A stretch of 33,532 nucleotides of DNA from Bacteroidota bacterium (lineage in GTDB: Bacteria; Bacteroidota; Bacteroidia; Flavobacteriales; Weeksellaceae). The stretch covers positions 1 to 33,532 of the forward strand of contig JAEXAR010000026.1 in the NCBI GenBank assembly GCA_023394415.1, given 5' to 3'. Below, piece after piece: positions 23,171-30,447 of this stretch. The position numbers were made by a program, and so were the translations under genes. The notes under the pieces are model-generated. The model ran no database searches, was not told the DNA's origin, and worked only from the letters and a program-made list of their open reading frames with translations. Positions within the stretch are counted from its first letter, which is position 1. The number at the start of each line of letters is the position of its first letter.

Positions 23171-23401
23171 ATGATAATTATCACCCTACAGCGCGATAAG
23201 TGCATCGGATGTAACTACTGTGCAGAATTTGCACCGGAATATTTTCGTATGTCCAAAAAGGACGGAAAATCAGTACTATTGAAATCTACTGATAAAAAAG
23301 GTTTTTTCACTTTGAAAACGCCAATTCCAGACGCTTTTGAACCTTGTGAAAAAGCTGCAAAAGCTTGCCCTGTAAAGATTATATCGGTCAAAGAAATATA
23401 G
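23171..23401 (+). CDS. Small 4Fe-4S ferredoxin
   Basis: Electron carrier of 76 residues. The cluster motif CIGCNYC gives Cys11, Cys14 and Cys17, and CPVKII supplies the fourth ligand Cys66. Cys59, seven residues before it, could be a spare or disulfide cysteine as in some single-cluster ferredoxins. The start is ATG 23171: an upstream in-frame ATG would read 13 codons through the heptanucleotide repeat (QIWNLELGTWNK), which is plainly non-coding. Only one base separates its stop from the next start, so it is translated as a pair with the cyclo-ligase. The adjoining hairpin would hide the ribosome-binding region and could control its translation. Confidence 0.92.
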   Translation: MIIITLQRDKCIGCNYCAEFAPEYFRMSKKDGKSVLLKSTDKKGFFTLKTPIPDAFEPCEKAAKACPVKIISVKEI

Positions 23402-23402
23402 A

Positions 23403-23978
23403 ATGATGACCAAAAAGGAAATCAGAAAAAAATATTTGGAAATGAGAAAAACCTTGTCTAATGATGAGGTTTTGTCTTTATCTGAAAGAATTTTTAAAAA
23501 TTTCATCAATACCTTTGAGGTAAAGGAAGGTCAAAAAATCCATATATTCATTTCAATTGCAAAGTTGAAGGAGGTGCAAACCGGACTTTTTATTTCATAT
23601 TTTTTACAAAACAAAGTTCATATCTATCTTCCTAAAATGATTGGGGATCATATTATCGCTGTTCCCTTTAATAGAGACACTGAAATGAAGGTGAACAGTT
23701 GGGGAATTGCGGAACCGGTACAGAATAATGATGCCGGAGTGAATGATTTCGATTATATTATAACACCTCTGCTGTATTGCGATGACAAAGGAAACCGGGT
23801 TGGTTTTGGTAAAGGATATTACGACGGTTTTTTCTCTAAAATAAATTCTGAGTGCAAAAAAATTGGAGTAGGGTTTTATGCGCCGGATGAAAGCATCGAT
23901 GATTTAAATTCAAATGATATTCCTCTAGATTATCTTGTTACGCCTACAGAAGTACTGTCATTCAAAGGTTTATTATAG
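23403..23978 (+). CDS. 5-formyltetrahydrofolate cyclo-ligase
   Basis: Converts 5-formyl-THF to 5,10-methenyl-THF with ATP, recovering folate from a storage or inhibitory form. The 191-residue protein has KKEIRKKYLEMRKTLS at the N-terminus, LPKMIGD at 76-82, WGIAEP at 100-105 and the nucleotide-binding motif GFGKGYYDGF at 134-143. Two ATGs in tandem (23403 and 23406) make the exact start uncertain by one codon. It follows the ferredoxin by one base. Its last 49 bases overlap the end of the convergent lipoprotein gene, with no terminator between them. Confidence 0.95.
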   Translation: MMTKKEIRKKYLEMRKTLSNDEVLSLSERIFKNFINTFEVKEGQKIHIFISIAKLKEVQTGLFISYFLQNKVHIYLPKMIGDHIIAVPFNRDTEMKVNSWGIAEPVQNNDAGVNDFDYIITPLLYCDDKGNRVGFGKGYYDGFFSKINSECKKIGVGFYAPDESIDDLNSNDIPLDYLVTPTEVLSFKGLL

Positions 23979-24505
23979 AAATTTAGGAAATAGAATTTGA
24001 ATTCTTTCTTAAATTGCTTTGGTGCGGACATTAATATGTATTGTGCCTCACGTTCTTTGGTTGCAATAACCTTTTTGGAAGCATCCAAATAATCTACACT
24101 GAATTTTGCAAAATTAAGTGTATCTTTTTTATGAATCCGTTCAATAACTTTTAGGTTGCTGATTTTTGCATTCTTTACCTTCAGGCTGTCGAGTTCTGAT
24201 AGCAAAGGCTTCAGAGTTGTAGAATCTGGCTTGTGAAAATATCCTAAAATCTGTGAATACATCGCAGAATCTATCTCGGTATCACGATTTCCTGAACTAT
24301 AAAGTATCGATAAATCAATTACTTCCTGTACTTTCTGTTTGGTAATCGCATTGATAGCTTGTGCGCTGTCCATTTTGTTTTCAGGGTATGATTTTTTATT
24401 GTTATTGTATTTCACGGTTTCCAAAGACAGTTCAGGCTCTTTTTTGCAAGCTGTAACTGCAAAAAATGTAATTAACAATATAAGAATAATATTAAGGTGC
24501 TTCAT
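23930..24505 (-). CDS. Lipoprotein of unknown function, paired with the membrane protein upstream
   Basis: A 191-residue lipoprotein with lipobox AVTAC (Cys20) followed by KK. I do not recognise the domain. The mature part is charged and mainly helical: a short linker, a helix-rich region about 45-110 (DSAQAINAITKQKVQEVIDL, MYSQILGYFH), then a region about 115-175 with strand-like LNFAKFSVDYLDA and YILMSAP. The C-terminus is aromatic (FKFYFLNFY). It starts inside the last codons of the upstream membrane protein gene (14-base overlap), so the two are translationally coupled and probably work together. Its 3' end overlaps the convergent cyclo-ligase gene by 49 bases. Confidence 0.85.
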   Translation of the reverse strand: MKHLNIILILLITFFAVTACKKEPELSLETVKYNNNKKSYPENKMDSAQAINAITKQKVQEVIDLSILYSSGNRDTEIDSAMYSQILGYFHKPDSTTLKPLLSELDSLKVKNAKISNLKVIERIHKKDTLNFAKFSVDYLDASKKVIATKEREAQYILMSAPKQFKKEFKFYFLNFYNKPLNDSTSVGVTR

Positions 24506-25637
24506 TGGAGATAATTCTGAATTTAATTAATACAATTTTTCCTTTTTCCATTTTGGTATCAATCACTTCCATATTTTTCAGTGAAGTCGTCGGTGTAGTA
24601 ACTAAATTGATATATCTCTGTTTATCAAAGGTTTCCACGCCGTATTTCTCGTTGTCGTATACCTGATAGATCAATGCATTGTCACTAATCAGATAATTTA
24701 AACTCGCTCTTTTACGCTGTATATCTTGTTTTGAATTAGAGTAGTAATACAGCATAATGGCGTAATCGTTGGGTTTCAACTCAATATTTTCGCTTTCAGG
24801 AGCTGTTTCTAGGTTTCGTCTTATGGTATCGGTTCTATAATATGGAGATGAAACTACCATGGTTAAGGTACTCGATTCCGGATTTTTATAAACGAAAGGT
24901 TCGTTTGGTTTTGCGGTATATAAGATAGGAGACTCGTTTTCCTTAAGTATCTGTACTTGCAATTCACCATTTATTTTGGAGTTACGGTCAGCATCTATAA
25001 AAGTGTAATAATATTCTTTGGTGATTAATTTGTCTTTTAAACCTAAAAATCCAACCAAAAGAGCTAATATTCCTGAAATTCCTAGCCAAAGATTTTTTTT
25101 GATGAAGTTTTCCTCTTGTTTTACAACCGGTTTTTCTAGCGAAGTGTTTTTAGCTAAAATATCTTTAATCGATTGGTTTTCAGTAGTTGTTTTTTGTAAA
25201 TCAGCGTTTTCAGATTGCGTTTTGGTTATTATTTGAGGTTTTTTAGTATCTTCTTCTAAAATTTCATTATTTTCTGAATTTACTTCTAATTCTTGCGTTT
25301 CAATTTCATTTAATTCTTCGGTATCTTTCAGTATTTCATTGGCGAAAAGATGGTTCTTTTTGAAATCGTACCAAGAAGCGTAACCCGCATAAATAGAGAG
25401 TAAATTGAGAATATCAATCCTAGGGAGTTTAGTTGCCGGAGACGTTTTAAAATATGTATAAAAAGACTTCTCGCTAATGTTACCTTTAGCGATTTTTCTT
25501 AAGTCTTCCTGAAAATAAATGATATCAATCCCTTTCCAATTCGAAATGTTTTCATCAGAAGGGTTGTGATTTTCCAAATATTTGGACTGAATCTCGGATT
25601 TCAGTTGCTCGAAATGTAATAAATCTAAATCTGTCAA
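24492..25637 (-). CDS. Single-pass membrane protein with N-terminal helical (HTH-like) domain
   Basis: A 381-residue protein that I do not recognise as a named family. Layout: a cytoplasmic helical domain at about 36-95 (IIYFQEDLRKIAKG, ISEKSFYTYF, LPRIDILNLLSIYAGYASWY) that resembles the small HTH-like module at the start of many uncharacterised Bacteroidota proteins; an acidic, Glu/Asn/Thr-rich flexible linker at 100-178; one transmembrane helix at about 183-200 (LWLGISGILALLVGFLGL) followed by lysines; and a periplasmic strand-rich domain at about 206-381. This order is like ToxR-type membrane regulators, but DNA binding is not shown. The start is TTG at 25637, 61 bases after a canonical promoter; no in-frame ATG precedes the N-terminal domain. 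It is coupled to the lipoprotein gene by a 14-base overlap. Confidence 0.85.
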   Translation of the reverse strand: MTDLDLLHFEQLKSEIQSKYLENHNPSDENISNWKGIDIIYFQEDLRKIAKGNISEKSFYTYFKTSPATKLPRIDILNLLSIYAGYASWYDFKKNHLFANEILKDTEELNEIETQELEVNSENNEILEEDTKKPQIITKTQSENADLQKTTTENQSIKDILAKNTSLEKPVVKQEENFIKKNLWLGISGILALLVGFLGLKDKLITKEYYYTFIDADRNSKINGELQVQILKENESPILYTAKPNEPFVYKNPESSTLTMVVSSPYYRTDTIRRNLETAPESENIELKPNDYAIMLYYYSNSKQDIQRKRASLNYLISDNALIYQVYDNEKYGVETFDKQRYINLVTTPTTSLKNMEVIDTKMEKGKIVLIKFRIISNEAP

Positions 25638-25680
25638 AATATTTTAAAACGATTAACTCGTTGATTATCAGTTATTGATT

Positions 25681-25701
25681 TTTGTAAAACGGTTTTACAA
25701 A
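25681..25701. promoter_or_regulatory. Perfect 21-base palindrome (operator-like) over the promoter of the membrane protein gene
   Basis: Arms TTTGTAAAAC and GTTTTACAAA are separated by one G: a perfect 10-1-10 inverted repeat. On the minus strand its first four bases are the TTTG of the -7 element, and the predicted transcription start falls near its centre. A bound dimer would therefore block RNA polymerase. It is the most exact protein-site-like symmetry seen in the window. Confidence 0.65.
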
Positions 25702-25729
25702 TATATTACAATTAATTTTCTAAAACAAA
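25698..25729 (-). promoter_or_regulatory. Full Bacteroidota promoter of the membrane protein/lipoprotein pair
   Basis: On the minus strand TTTG (25726-25729), a 20-base spacer and TATATTTG (25698-25705) match the -33/-7 consensus. The leader to the TTG start is about 57 bases. The -7 element overlaps the palindrome at 25681-25701. Confidence 0.8.
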
Positions 25730-25743
25730 TTTTTTTGCTGCTA

Positions 25744-25751
25744 TACCTTTG
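25744..25751 (+). promoter_or_regulatory. -7 promoter element of the alanine-rich lipoprotein gene
   Basis: TACCTTTG fits TAnnTTTG. The ATG lies 68 bases further on, an unusually long leader for this window. No -33 TTG was found at the usual distance. Confidence 0.6.
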
Positions 25752-25819
25752 TCCCGTTCAAGTCATTGAGCAACGTGAAACAAGAAAATAAACAAAACAA
25801 ATTTAAATTTTAATTTATT

Positions 25820-26158
25820 ATGAAAAAATCATTGTTCGTAGCTGCTATCGCTGCAATCTCTTTAGTAGCTTGTAAAAAAACTGAAACTGTAGAAACTGCT
25901 AACGCTGCTGATTCAGCTGCTGCTGCTACTACTGACTCTGCTGCTGCTGTTGTTGATTCTGCTGCTTCTGTAGTTGATTCTGCTGCTTCTGCTGCTGTAG
26001 ATGCTACTAAAGATGCTGCTGCTGCTACTACTGCTGCTGGTGCTGAAGTTGCTAAAGATGCTGCTGCTGGTGCTGCTGACGCTGCTAAAGGTGCTGCTGA
26101 TGCTGCTGCTGGTGCTGCTAAAGATGCAAAAGAAGCTGTAAATGAAGCTACTAAATAA
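25820..26158 (+). CDS. Alanine-rich low-complexity lipoprotein
   Basis: A 112-residue lipoprotein: signal peptide with lipobox LVAC (Cys18), then an almost uninterrupted run built from Ala with Asp, Lys, Ser, Val, Thr and Gly. About 47 residues are Ala, and all but two of these use GCT. The first half repeats DSAA/VVDSAAS; the second half repeats AAK-D/GAADAA, similar in style to the amphipathic 11-residue repeats of LEA-type proteins. It likely forms a long lipid-anchored helix in the cell envelope. Uniform codon choice and a strong terminator suggest high expression. It is divergent from the membrane protein/lipoprotein pair. Function unknown; LEA-like protection or a Lpp-like spacer are possibilities only. 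Confidence 0.85.
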   Translation: MKKSLFVAAIAAISLVACKKTETVETANAADSAAAATTDSAAAVVDSAASVVDSAASAAVDATKDAAAATTAAGAEVAKDAAAGAADAAKGAADAAAGAAKDAKEAVNEATK

Positions 26159-26181
26159 TTAGTATTTCTCAGTAAAAAAAT

Positions 26182-26211
26182 AACCGTTTCGCCAAGCGAA
26201 GCGGTTTTTTT
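26182..26211. terminator. Bidirectional terminator after the alanine-rich lipoprotein gene
   Basis: A 10-bp stem AACCGTTTCG/CGAAGCGGTT (one T-G wobble) with loop CCAAG is followed by seven T. On the minus strand the hairpin is followed by TTATTTTTTT, so it also serves the convergent methyltransferase gene ending at 26215. Confidence 0.92.
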
Positions 26212-26214
26212 ATT

Positions 26215-26982
26215 TTAGTTTCCCAACTTTTGGCGCAAAATTTCGTAGCATGTGATAGCAACGGCATTGCTTAAATTGAGCGAATCAATAGTTCCGTTCA
26301 TTGGAATTAAGGTGTTTTGTCCCTTGCCTTTCCAAAAATCTGATAAACCTGAATGTTCTGTTCCGAATAAAACGGCAGATTTACTTATGAAATCCCTTAC
26401 GTTTATATTTTCAGACGTTTCATCCATTATGGTAGTATAGATACTGAACCCATTTTCTTTCAAAAAATGATAAAGCTCTTCGTTGGAAGTTTGAAACACA
26501 TTCATCCCAAATAAGCAACCAACACTGGAACGGATGACATTGGGATTGTAGAAATCTACTTTGGCGTCTGTAACAATTAAGGCATCAATTCCGAAGGCTT
26601 CACAACTTCTTAAGATTGCCCCAAGATTTCCAGGTTTCTCCACGCTTTCGACAATAATGATTGATGCATTATCTTTGGGTTGATAATGGAGTAACTTGTT
26701 TTCTTTAGTTTTATAAATACCAATAATTCCTTCCGATGTTCCTCGGTAAGCGATTTTCAAATAAATTTTTTCTGAAACGAAGTTGATTTTCGCTTCAGGA
26801 AGTTGGTCTTTAAAAATACTTTCGCAAATAAAAAATTCAACAGGTTCAAAACCGAATTGTATTGCCCTTTCGTTTTCTTGTTTTCCCTCTACAATAAAAA
26901 CGCCTTCCTTTTTTCGGTCAGAATTTTTGGTTAATAATCGGGTGAGGTTTTTTATTTTTTCGTTTTGGGTACTTTCAATCAT
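26215..26982 (-). CDS. TrmH/SpoU-family RNA 2'-O-methyltransferase
   Basis: SAM-dependent SPOUT-fold enzyme that methylates a ribose in tRNA or rRNA. The 255-residue protein has a substrate-binding N-terminal domain (about 1-95, with FIVEGKQENERA). The SPOUT domain shows motif 1 VEKPGNLGAILRSCEAFG (113-130), NPNVIRSSVG, motif 2 FGTEHSGLS and motif 3 IPMNGTIDSLNLSNAVAI, which form the SAM-binding trefoil knot. The target nucleotide cannot be read from sequence; the two-domain form resembles rRNA (RlmB-like) and TsnR-type enzymes. It follows rmuC with a two-base gap and is surely cotranscribed with it. Confidence 0.94.
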   Translation of the reverse strand: MIESTQNEKIKNLTRLLTKNSDRKKEGVFIVEGKQENERAIQFGFEPVEFFICESIFKDQLPEAKINFVSEKIYLKIAYRGTSEGIIGIYKTKENKLLHYQPKDNASIIIVESVEKPGNLGAILRSCEAFGIDALIVTDAKVDFYNPNVIRSSVGCLFGMNVFQTSNEELYHFLKENGFSIYTTIMDETSENINVRDFISKSAVLFGTEHSGLSDFWKGKGQNTLIPMNGTIDSLNLSNAVAITCYEILRQKLGN

Positions 26983-26984
26983 TC

Positions 26985-28484
26985 TTAAGTGTTTTCCGGT
27001 TCATCCAATAAATTGATTTCGGAATCGTCGTTGGCACGTTCCAACAAAGGTTCTGGTAATGATTTTTTGGTATTGGCACCTAATTGTTTTAAACGTTGCA
27101 CGCTTCCGACGAGATTTCCCTTTCCCGAAGACAATTTTTTCATTGCATTTTCATAATCGCCTTTGGCGTCGTCCATTTTTTTGCCAATTTTCAATAAATC
27201 TGCTACAAAACCATCGAATTTATCGTATAATGCTCCAGCTTGCCTTGCAATTTCAGCAGCGTTTTTATTGTGAGTGTCTCGTTTCCAAACATCAGAAATA
27301 AGTTTTAAATAAGCTATCAGGTTTGTTGGACTCAACATAATGATATGCTTTTTGTAGGCGTAATTCCAAAGTTGTGAATCATTTTGAACGGCAGTTAAAA
27401 AAGCAGATTCAACAGGGATGAACATTATCGTGAAATCTAGTGATTCTTTCAGATCATCATACCTTTTTTCGGCTAGTGTATCAATATGTCTTTTGATGGC
27501 AGCGGTGTGAAGTTGGAGGTTTTGCTTGCGCTGATCATCATCTTCTGCAGAAACCATTCTTTCATAAGCATTTAAAGATACTTTAGAATCTATGATAACA
27601 ATCTGATTTCCCGGCAGTTTTAAAATAAAATCGGGGCGTTGATTTTCACCATCTTCATTTTTGATGTTGTATTGCGTGAAATATTCTCTGTCTTTTGTAA
27701 GTCCGGAATCTTCGAGGATTCTCTCCAAAATCATTTCACCCCAATCACCTTGAGTTTTGGTTTGTCCTTTAAGTGCCGTTGCCAAATTGTTAGCCTCCTG
27801 ACTAATTTTTGTAGTTTGCTCCATCATCATTTTGATGGTATTGTTTAAAGAAAATCTCTCCCTTGCTTCGTTTTCATACACTTCATCCACACGTTTTTTG
27901 AAGGTTTCAAGGTTCTCACCGAGAGGTTTTAGTAAAATGTCTAAATTTTCTTTATTGGCATCGGTAAATTTTTTGGATTTTTCTTCCAATATTTCGTTGG
28001 CCAAATTTTTAAATTCATTTTTGGCTGCTTCCTGCATTTTTGCAATTTCTTCTTTCTGGGAGTCTAAAAGTTTTTGCAGATTTTCGTTTTGGGCAGAAAG
28101 TTCAGATTTTATTGCGATTAAATTTTGCTTTTCGGATTGAAGATCTTTTAACTCAAGAGTTTGCCTGTCATTAATCTCGCTTTGACGGCTGATTTGCTGG
28201 TTTTGACTTTCGTTTAGTGCATTAATTCGTGCCAAATCTTTTTGTAATTGATTCAAAATATCAGTTTGGCGCGTATTGGTCTCTTTTTCTTTAAGAATTG
28301 AGTTTTCTAGATTTGAAATTTTTTGGTTTGAGTTTTCTAAATCAGAGGTTGAACGGATAAAATTCTGATTGATTTCATCGTATTTTTTGCGCGGAACGCT
28401 GGAAGATTTCAATATAAAATATAAAATAACAGCGCCGAGAACAGCACCGAAAACGAGTCCTATGATGAGAGAAGTGGTTTCCAT
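26985..28484 (-). CDS. rmuC: DNA recombination protein RmuC
   Basis: Inner-membrane-anchored protein thought to limit DNA rearrangement at inverted repeats. The 499-residue protein has an N-terminal membrane helix (5-25) and a coiled-coil at about 35-170. The RmuC domain starts near 180: GDWGEMILERIL at 245-256, then the PD-(D/E)xK-like nuclease signature with Asp284 (RPDF) and Asp298-Ser-Lys300 (IIDSKV), and FIPVESAFLTA further on. A C-terminal helix and acidic tail follow. The length is normal. A -7-like element lies only four bases before the ATG, so the mRNA may be leaderless. Confidence 0.96.
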   Translation of the reverse strand: METTSLIIGLVFGAVLGAVILYFILKSSSVPRKKYDEINQNFIRSTSDLENSNQKISNLENSILKEKETNTRQTDILNQLQKDLARINALNESQNQQISRQSEINDRQTLELKDLQSEKQNLIAIKSELSAQNENLQKLLDSQKEEIAKMQEAAKNEFKNLANEILEEKSKKFTDANKENLDILLKPLGENLETFKKRVDEVYENEARERFSLNNTIKMMMEQTTKISQEANNLATALKGQTKTQGDWGEMILERILEDSGLTKDREYFTQYNIKNEDGENQRPDFILKLPGNQIVIIDSKVSLNAYERMVSAEDDDQRKQNLQLHTAAIKRHIDTLAEKRYDDLKESLDFTIMFIPVESAFLTAVQNDSQLWNYAYKKHIIMLSPTNLIAYLKLISDVWKRDTHNKNAAEIARQAGALYDKFDGFVADLLKIGKKMDDAKGDYENAMKKLSSGKGNLVGSVQRLKQLGANTKKSLPEPLLERANDDSEINLLDEPENT

Positions 28485-28488
28485 TTTT

Positions 28489-28496
28489 CAAAAATA
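28489..28496 (-). promoter_or_regulatory. rmuC: -7 element immediately before rmuC (possible leaderless start)
   Basis: Minus-strand TATTTTTG fits TAnnTTTG and ends four bases from the ATG at 28484. With the usual -7 geometry, transcription would begin at or next to the ATG. No -33 TTG is evident. Confidence 0.5.
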
Positions 28497-28521
28497 CGAA
28501 AATGCTTTTTGTGGTTTTAAG

Positions 28522-29040
28522 TTAAGGATTTTCTTTTGAAATCTTCTTATGATATTTTAAATGCATCGGTATCGCAGCGGAACCATACCAAGGCAATATC
28601 TCCACATCAAAAATTTGATTTTTAATGGTTGGATCGTTTTGTAAAAGGCTTTTGGCTTCATCTTCAGTTTTCACATCGAGGAGAAAAATACCACGGTAAC
28701 CCAAAGAGTTTTTGGTTGCAAATGGTCCTGCCATTTTCAGTTTGCCAGATTTTTCCATTTCCGCCATATTGCTGAAGTGACCTTTAAATAATTCAGCACG
28801 TTGGGTTTTATCGGTGATTTTGGAATCGTTTGGACCTGTCTTCAGAATGATAAGCATATAATTTCTCATTCCCATTTTGTCGGCACCAAGAGAGTCCGCT
28901 AATTTCTGGCTGAATACGTTTTCAGAAGTGGATATTGCCGATTTTCCTGATTCACCGGGTTTTCCGTCTTGACCTTTCGTGGAAATGGCACAGGAAACTA
29001 AAGTTATGGTAACGATAAGATAGGATAGTATAGTTTTCAT
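28522..29040 (-). CDS. Exported lipoprotein with a YciI-like domain
   Basis: A 172-residue lipoprotein, lipobox LVSC with Cys17. Directly after the anchor is a short collagen-like tract of four Gly-X-Y triplets (GQDGKPGESGKS, 23-34), then a Ser/Thr linker. A domain at about 60-155 matches the YciI-related/ferredoxin-like fold: YMLIILKTGP, FKGHFSNMAEMEKSGKLKMA (with the conserved His), GPFATK, GIFLLDV and the C-terminal FDVEILPWYG. YciI-like proteins are usually cytoplasmic, so export by lipidation is unusual, though lipid-anchored forms do occur in Bacteroidota. It has no close operon partner. Enzymatic role unknown. Confidence 0.85.
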   Translation of the reverse strand: MKTILSYLIVTITLVSCAISTKGQDGKPGESGKSAISTSENVFSQKLADSLGADKMGMRNYMLIILKTGPNDSKITDKTQRAELFKGHFSNMAEMEKSGKLKMAGPFATKNSLGYRGIFLLDVKTEDEAKSLLQNDPTIKNQIFDVEILPWYGSAAIPMHLKYHKKISKENP

Positions 29041-29176
29041 TGTTGAATTTTTTTTGGTGATAGTTTATTATTAGCCCCGATTGAAGCATTTGTTTGAGCT
29101 CTTTTTTGGTGATTGAGTGTAACGAAATTACCAAAAAAAAGCGAGTGCGGAAAGCGGGAAAAAGCTCCTTAAAAAA

Positions 29177-30355
29177 TTAATTTTCGATTCGTAAAAATTC
29201 TTTTGCCAATTCAATCATTTTAGGATCTCCAGTGTATTTTCCGCGTTCGTCGGAGAGTTTAACTGTTGGAATCCAATCGCCACTATCTGCTTGTACGCCA
29301 ATAAGTTTCATCACAATATTCATTGGTTTTAAACCAACGTCATTGGTTAGATTGGTTCCAATACCAAAGGAGATTCCGATTTTGCCTTTACAGTAATTGG
29401 TAATTTCTTCTACCTTTTCAAGGTTTAAGCCATCGGAGAAAATAATGTATTTGAATAGTGGATTGATGCCGTTTTTCTGGTAATGAGCGATAGTTTTGTC
29501 TGTAAATTCAAGTGGATCGCCACTATCGTGACGGACACCATCGAAGAGTTTTGCAAATTTTTTGTCAAACTGCTGAAAGAAAACCTCGGTGGTATAAGTA
29601 TCTGAAAGCGCCACTCCCAAATCGCCGCGGTATACATCTACCCAATGTTCAAGTGCGAGTTCATTGGCCATTTTGAAACCATATTCTGCTGCGTGGAACA
29701 TAAACCATTCGTGTGCGTGGGTTCCGATTGGCTTTACACCGTATTTCATTGCGAAATGGACGTTGGAACTGCCTATGAATGTGGAATTGTGGTTTTTGGT
29801 AAGGGCTTCTACTACTAAATCATGTACTTTGTAAGAATGGCGTCTTCGTGTGCCAAATTCAGCAAACGTAACGCTAAGCTGATTGAGTTTTTGAGATTTT
29901 TCTAAAGTGTTTTTCATCACTTCTTCGTTGCTCTCGCGTTCCATTTTGTTCATTTCGTAGTGCAACTCGGAAATTAGTGCTAAAAGTGGAACTTCCCACA
30001 ATATAGTTCTGTACCAAAGACCTTCTACCCAAACTTCGAGATCATTTCCGGTTTGTTTGATGTGGACTTCCGATGGATCGTAGTGATAGCCTTCCAAAAA
30101 ATCAAGGTAAGGCCAATCGATATATGGACAAGTGTTTCGCAAATATTCTTTTTCTGCTTTGGTGAGTTTCATTTCTGCCATTGCATTAACGGATTTGCGC
30201 AATTCTTCATCAAAACCTTCCGGGAAATAGTGTTTGCCACGATTGATGAACTGGTATTTTACACGTTGCTTTGGAAAAAGTTTTACCACCGCATTCTGCA
30301 TGGTAATTTTATAAAAATCGTTATCGAGGATGGATTTTAAACTTACTTTTGGCAT
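29177..30355 (-). CDS. pncB: Nicotinate phosphoribosyltransferase
   Basis: Joins nicotinate and PRPP to make nicotinate mononucleotide in the NAD salvage (Preiss-Handler) pathway, with ATP hydrolysis. The 392-residue protein opens with SILDNDFYKITMQNAV at 8-23, contains EFGTRRRHS at 166-174, and has GTHAHEW at 211-217 with the histidine region involved in phosphorylation. IFSDGL and GIGTNLTND follow for PRPP phosphate binding. The length is typical of the bacterial PncB group. It is a single gene with its own -7 element 21 bases upstream. The 136 bases between it and the YciI-like gene hold no further gene. Confidence 0.97.
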   Translation of the reverse strand: MPKVSLKSILDNDFYKITMQNAVVKLFPKQRVKYQFINRGKHYFPEGFDEELRKSVNAMAEMKLTKAEKEYLRNTCPYIDWPYLDFLEGYHYDPSEVHIKQTGNDLEVWVEGLWYRTILWEVPLLALISELHYEMNKMERESNEEVMKNTLEKSQKLNQLSVTFAEFGTRRRHSYKVHDLVVEALTKNHNSTFIGSSNVHFAMKYGVKPIGTHAHEWFMFHAAEYGFKMANELALEHWVDVYRGDLGVALSDTYTTEVFFQQFDKKFAKLFDGVRHDSGDPLEFTDKTIAHYQKNGINPLFKYIIFSDGLNLEKVEEITNYCKGKIGISFGIGTNLTNDVGLKPMNIVMKLIGVQADSGDWIPTVKLSDERGKYTGDPKMIELAKEFLRIEN

Positions 30356-30375
30356 TGTATCAATTTAGTATCTAA

Positions 30376-30383
30376 CAAATATA
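30376..30383 (-). promoter_or_regulatory. pncB: -7 promoter element of pncB
   Basis: Minus-strand TATATTTG fits TAnnTTTG and lies 21 bases from the ATG at 30355. Confidence 0.6.
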
Positions 30384-30435
30384 TGGAGATTTGAAACTTA
30401 ATGTTTAATAAGTGCTGATATTCCTTAATTAATTT

Positions 30436-30443
30436 TATTTTTG
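30436..30443 (+). promoter_or_regulatory. -7 element immediately before the GT-C-like gene (possible leaderless start)
   Basis: TATTTTTG fits TAnnTTTG and ends four bases before the ATG at 30448, the same spacing seen at rmuC. No -33 TTG is evident. Confidence 0.45.
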
Positions 30444-30447
30444 AATT

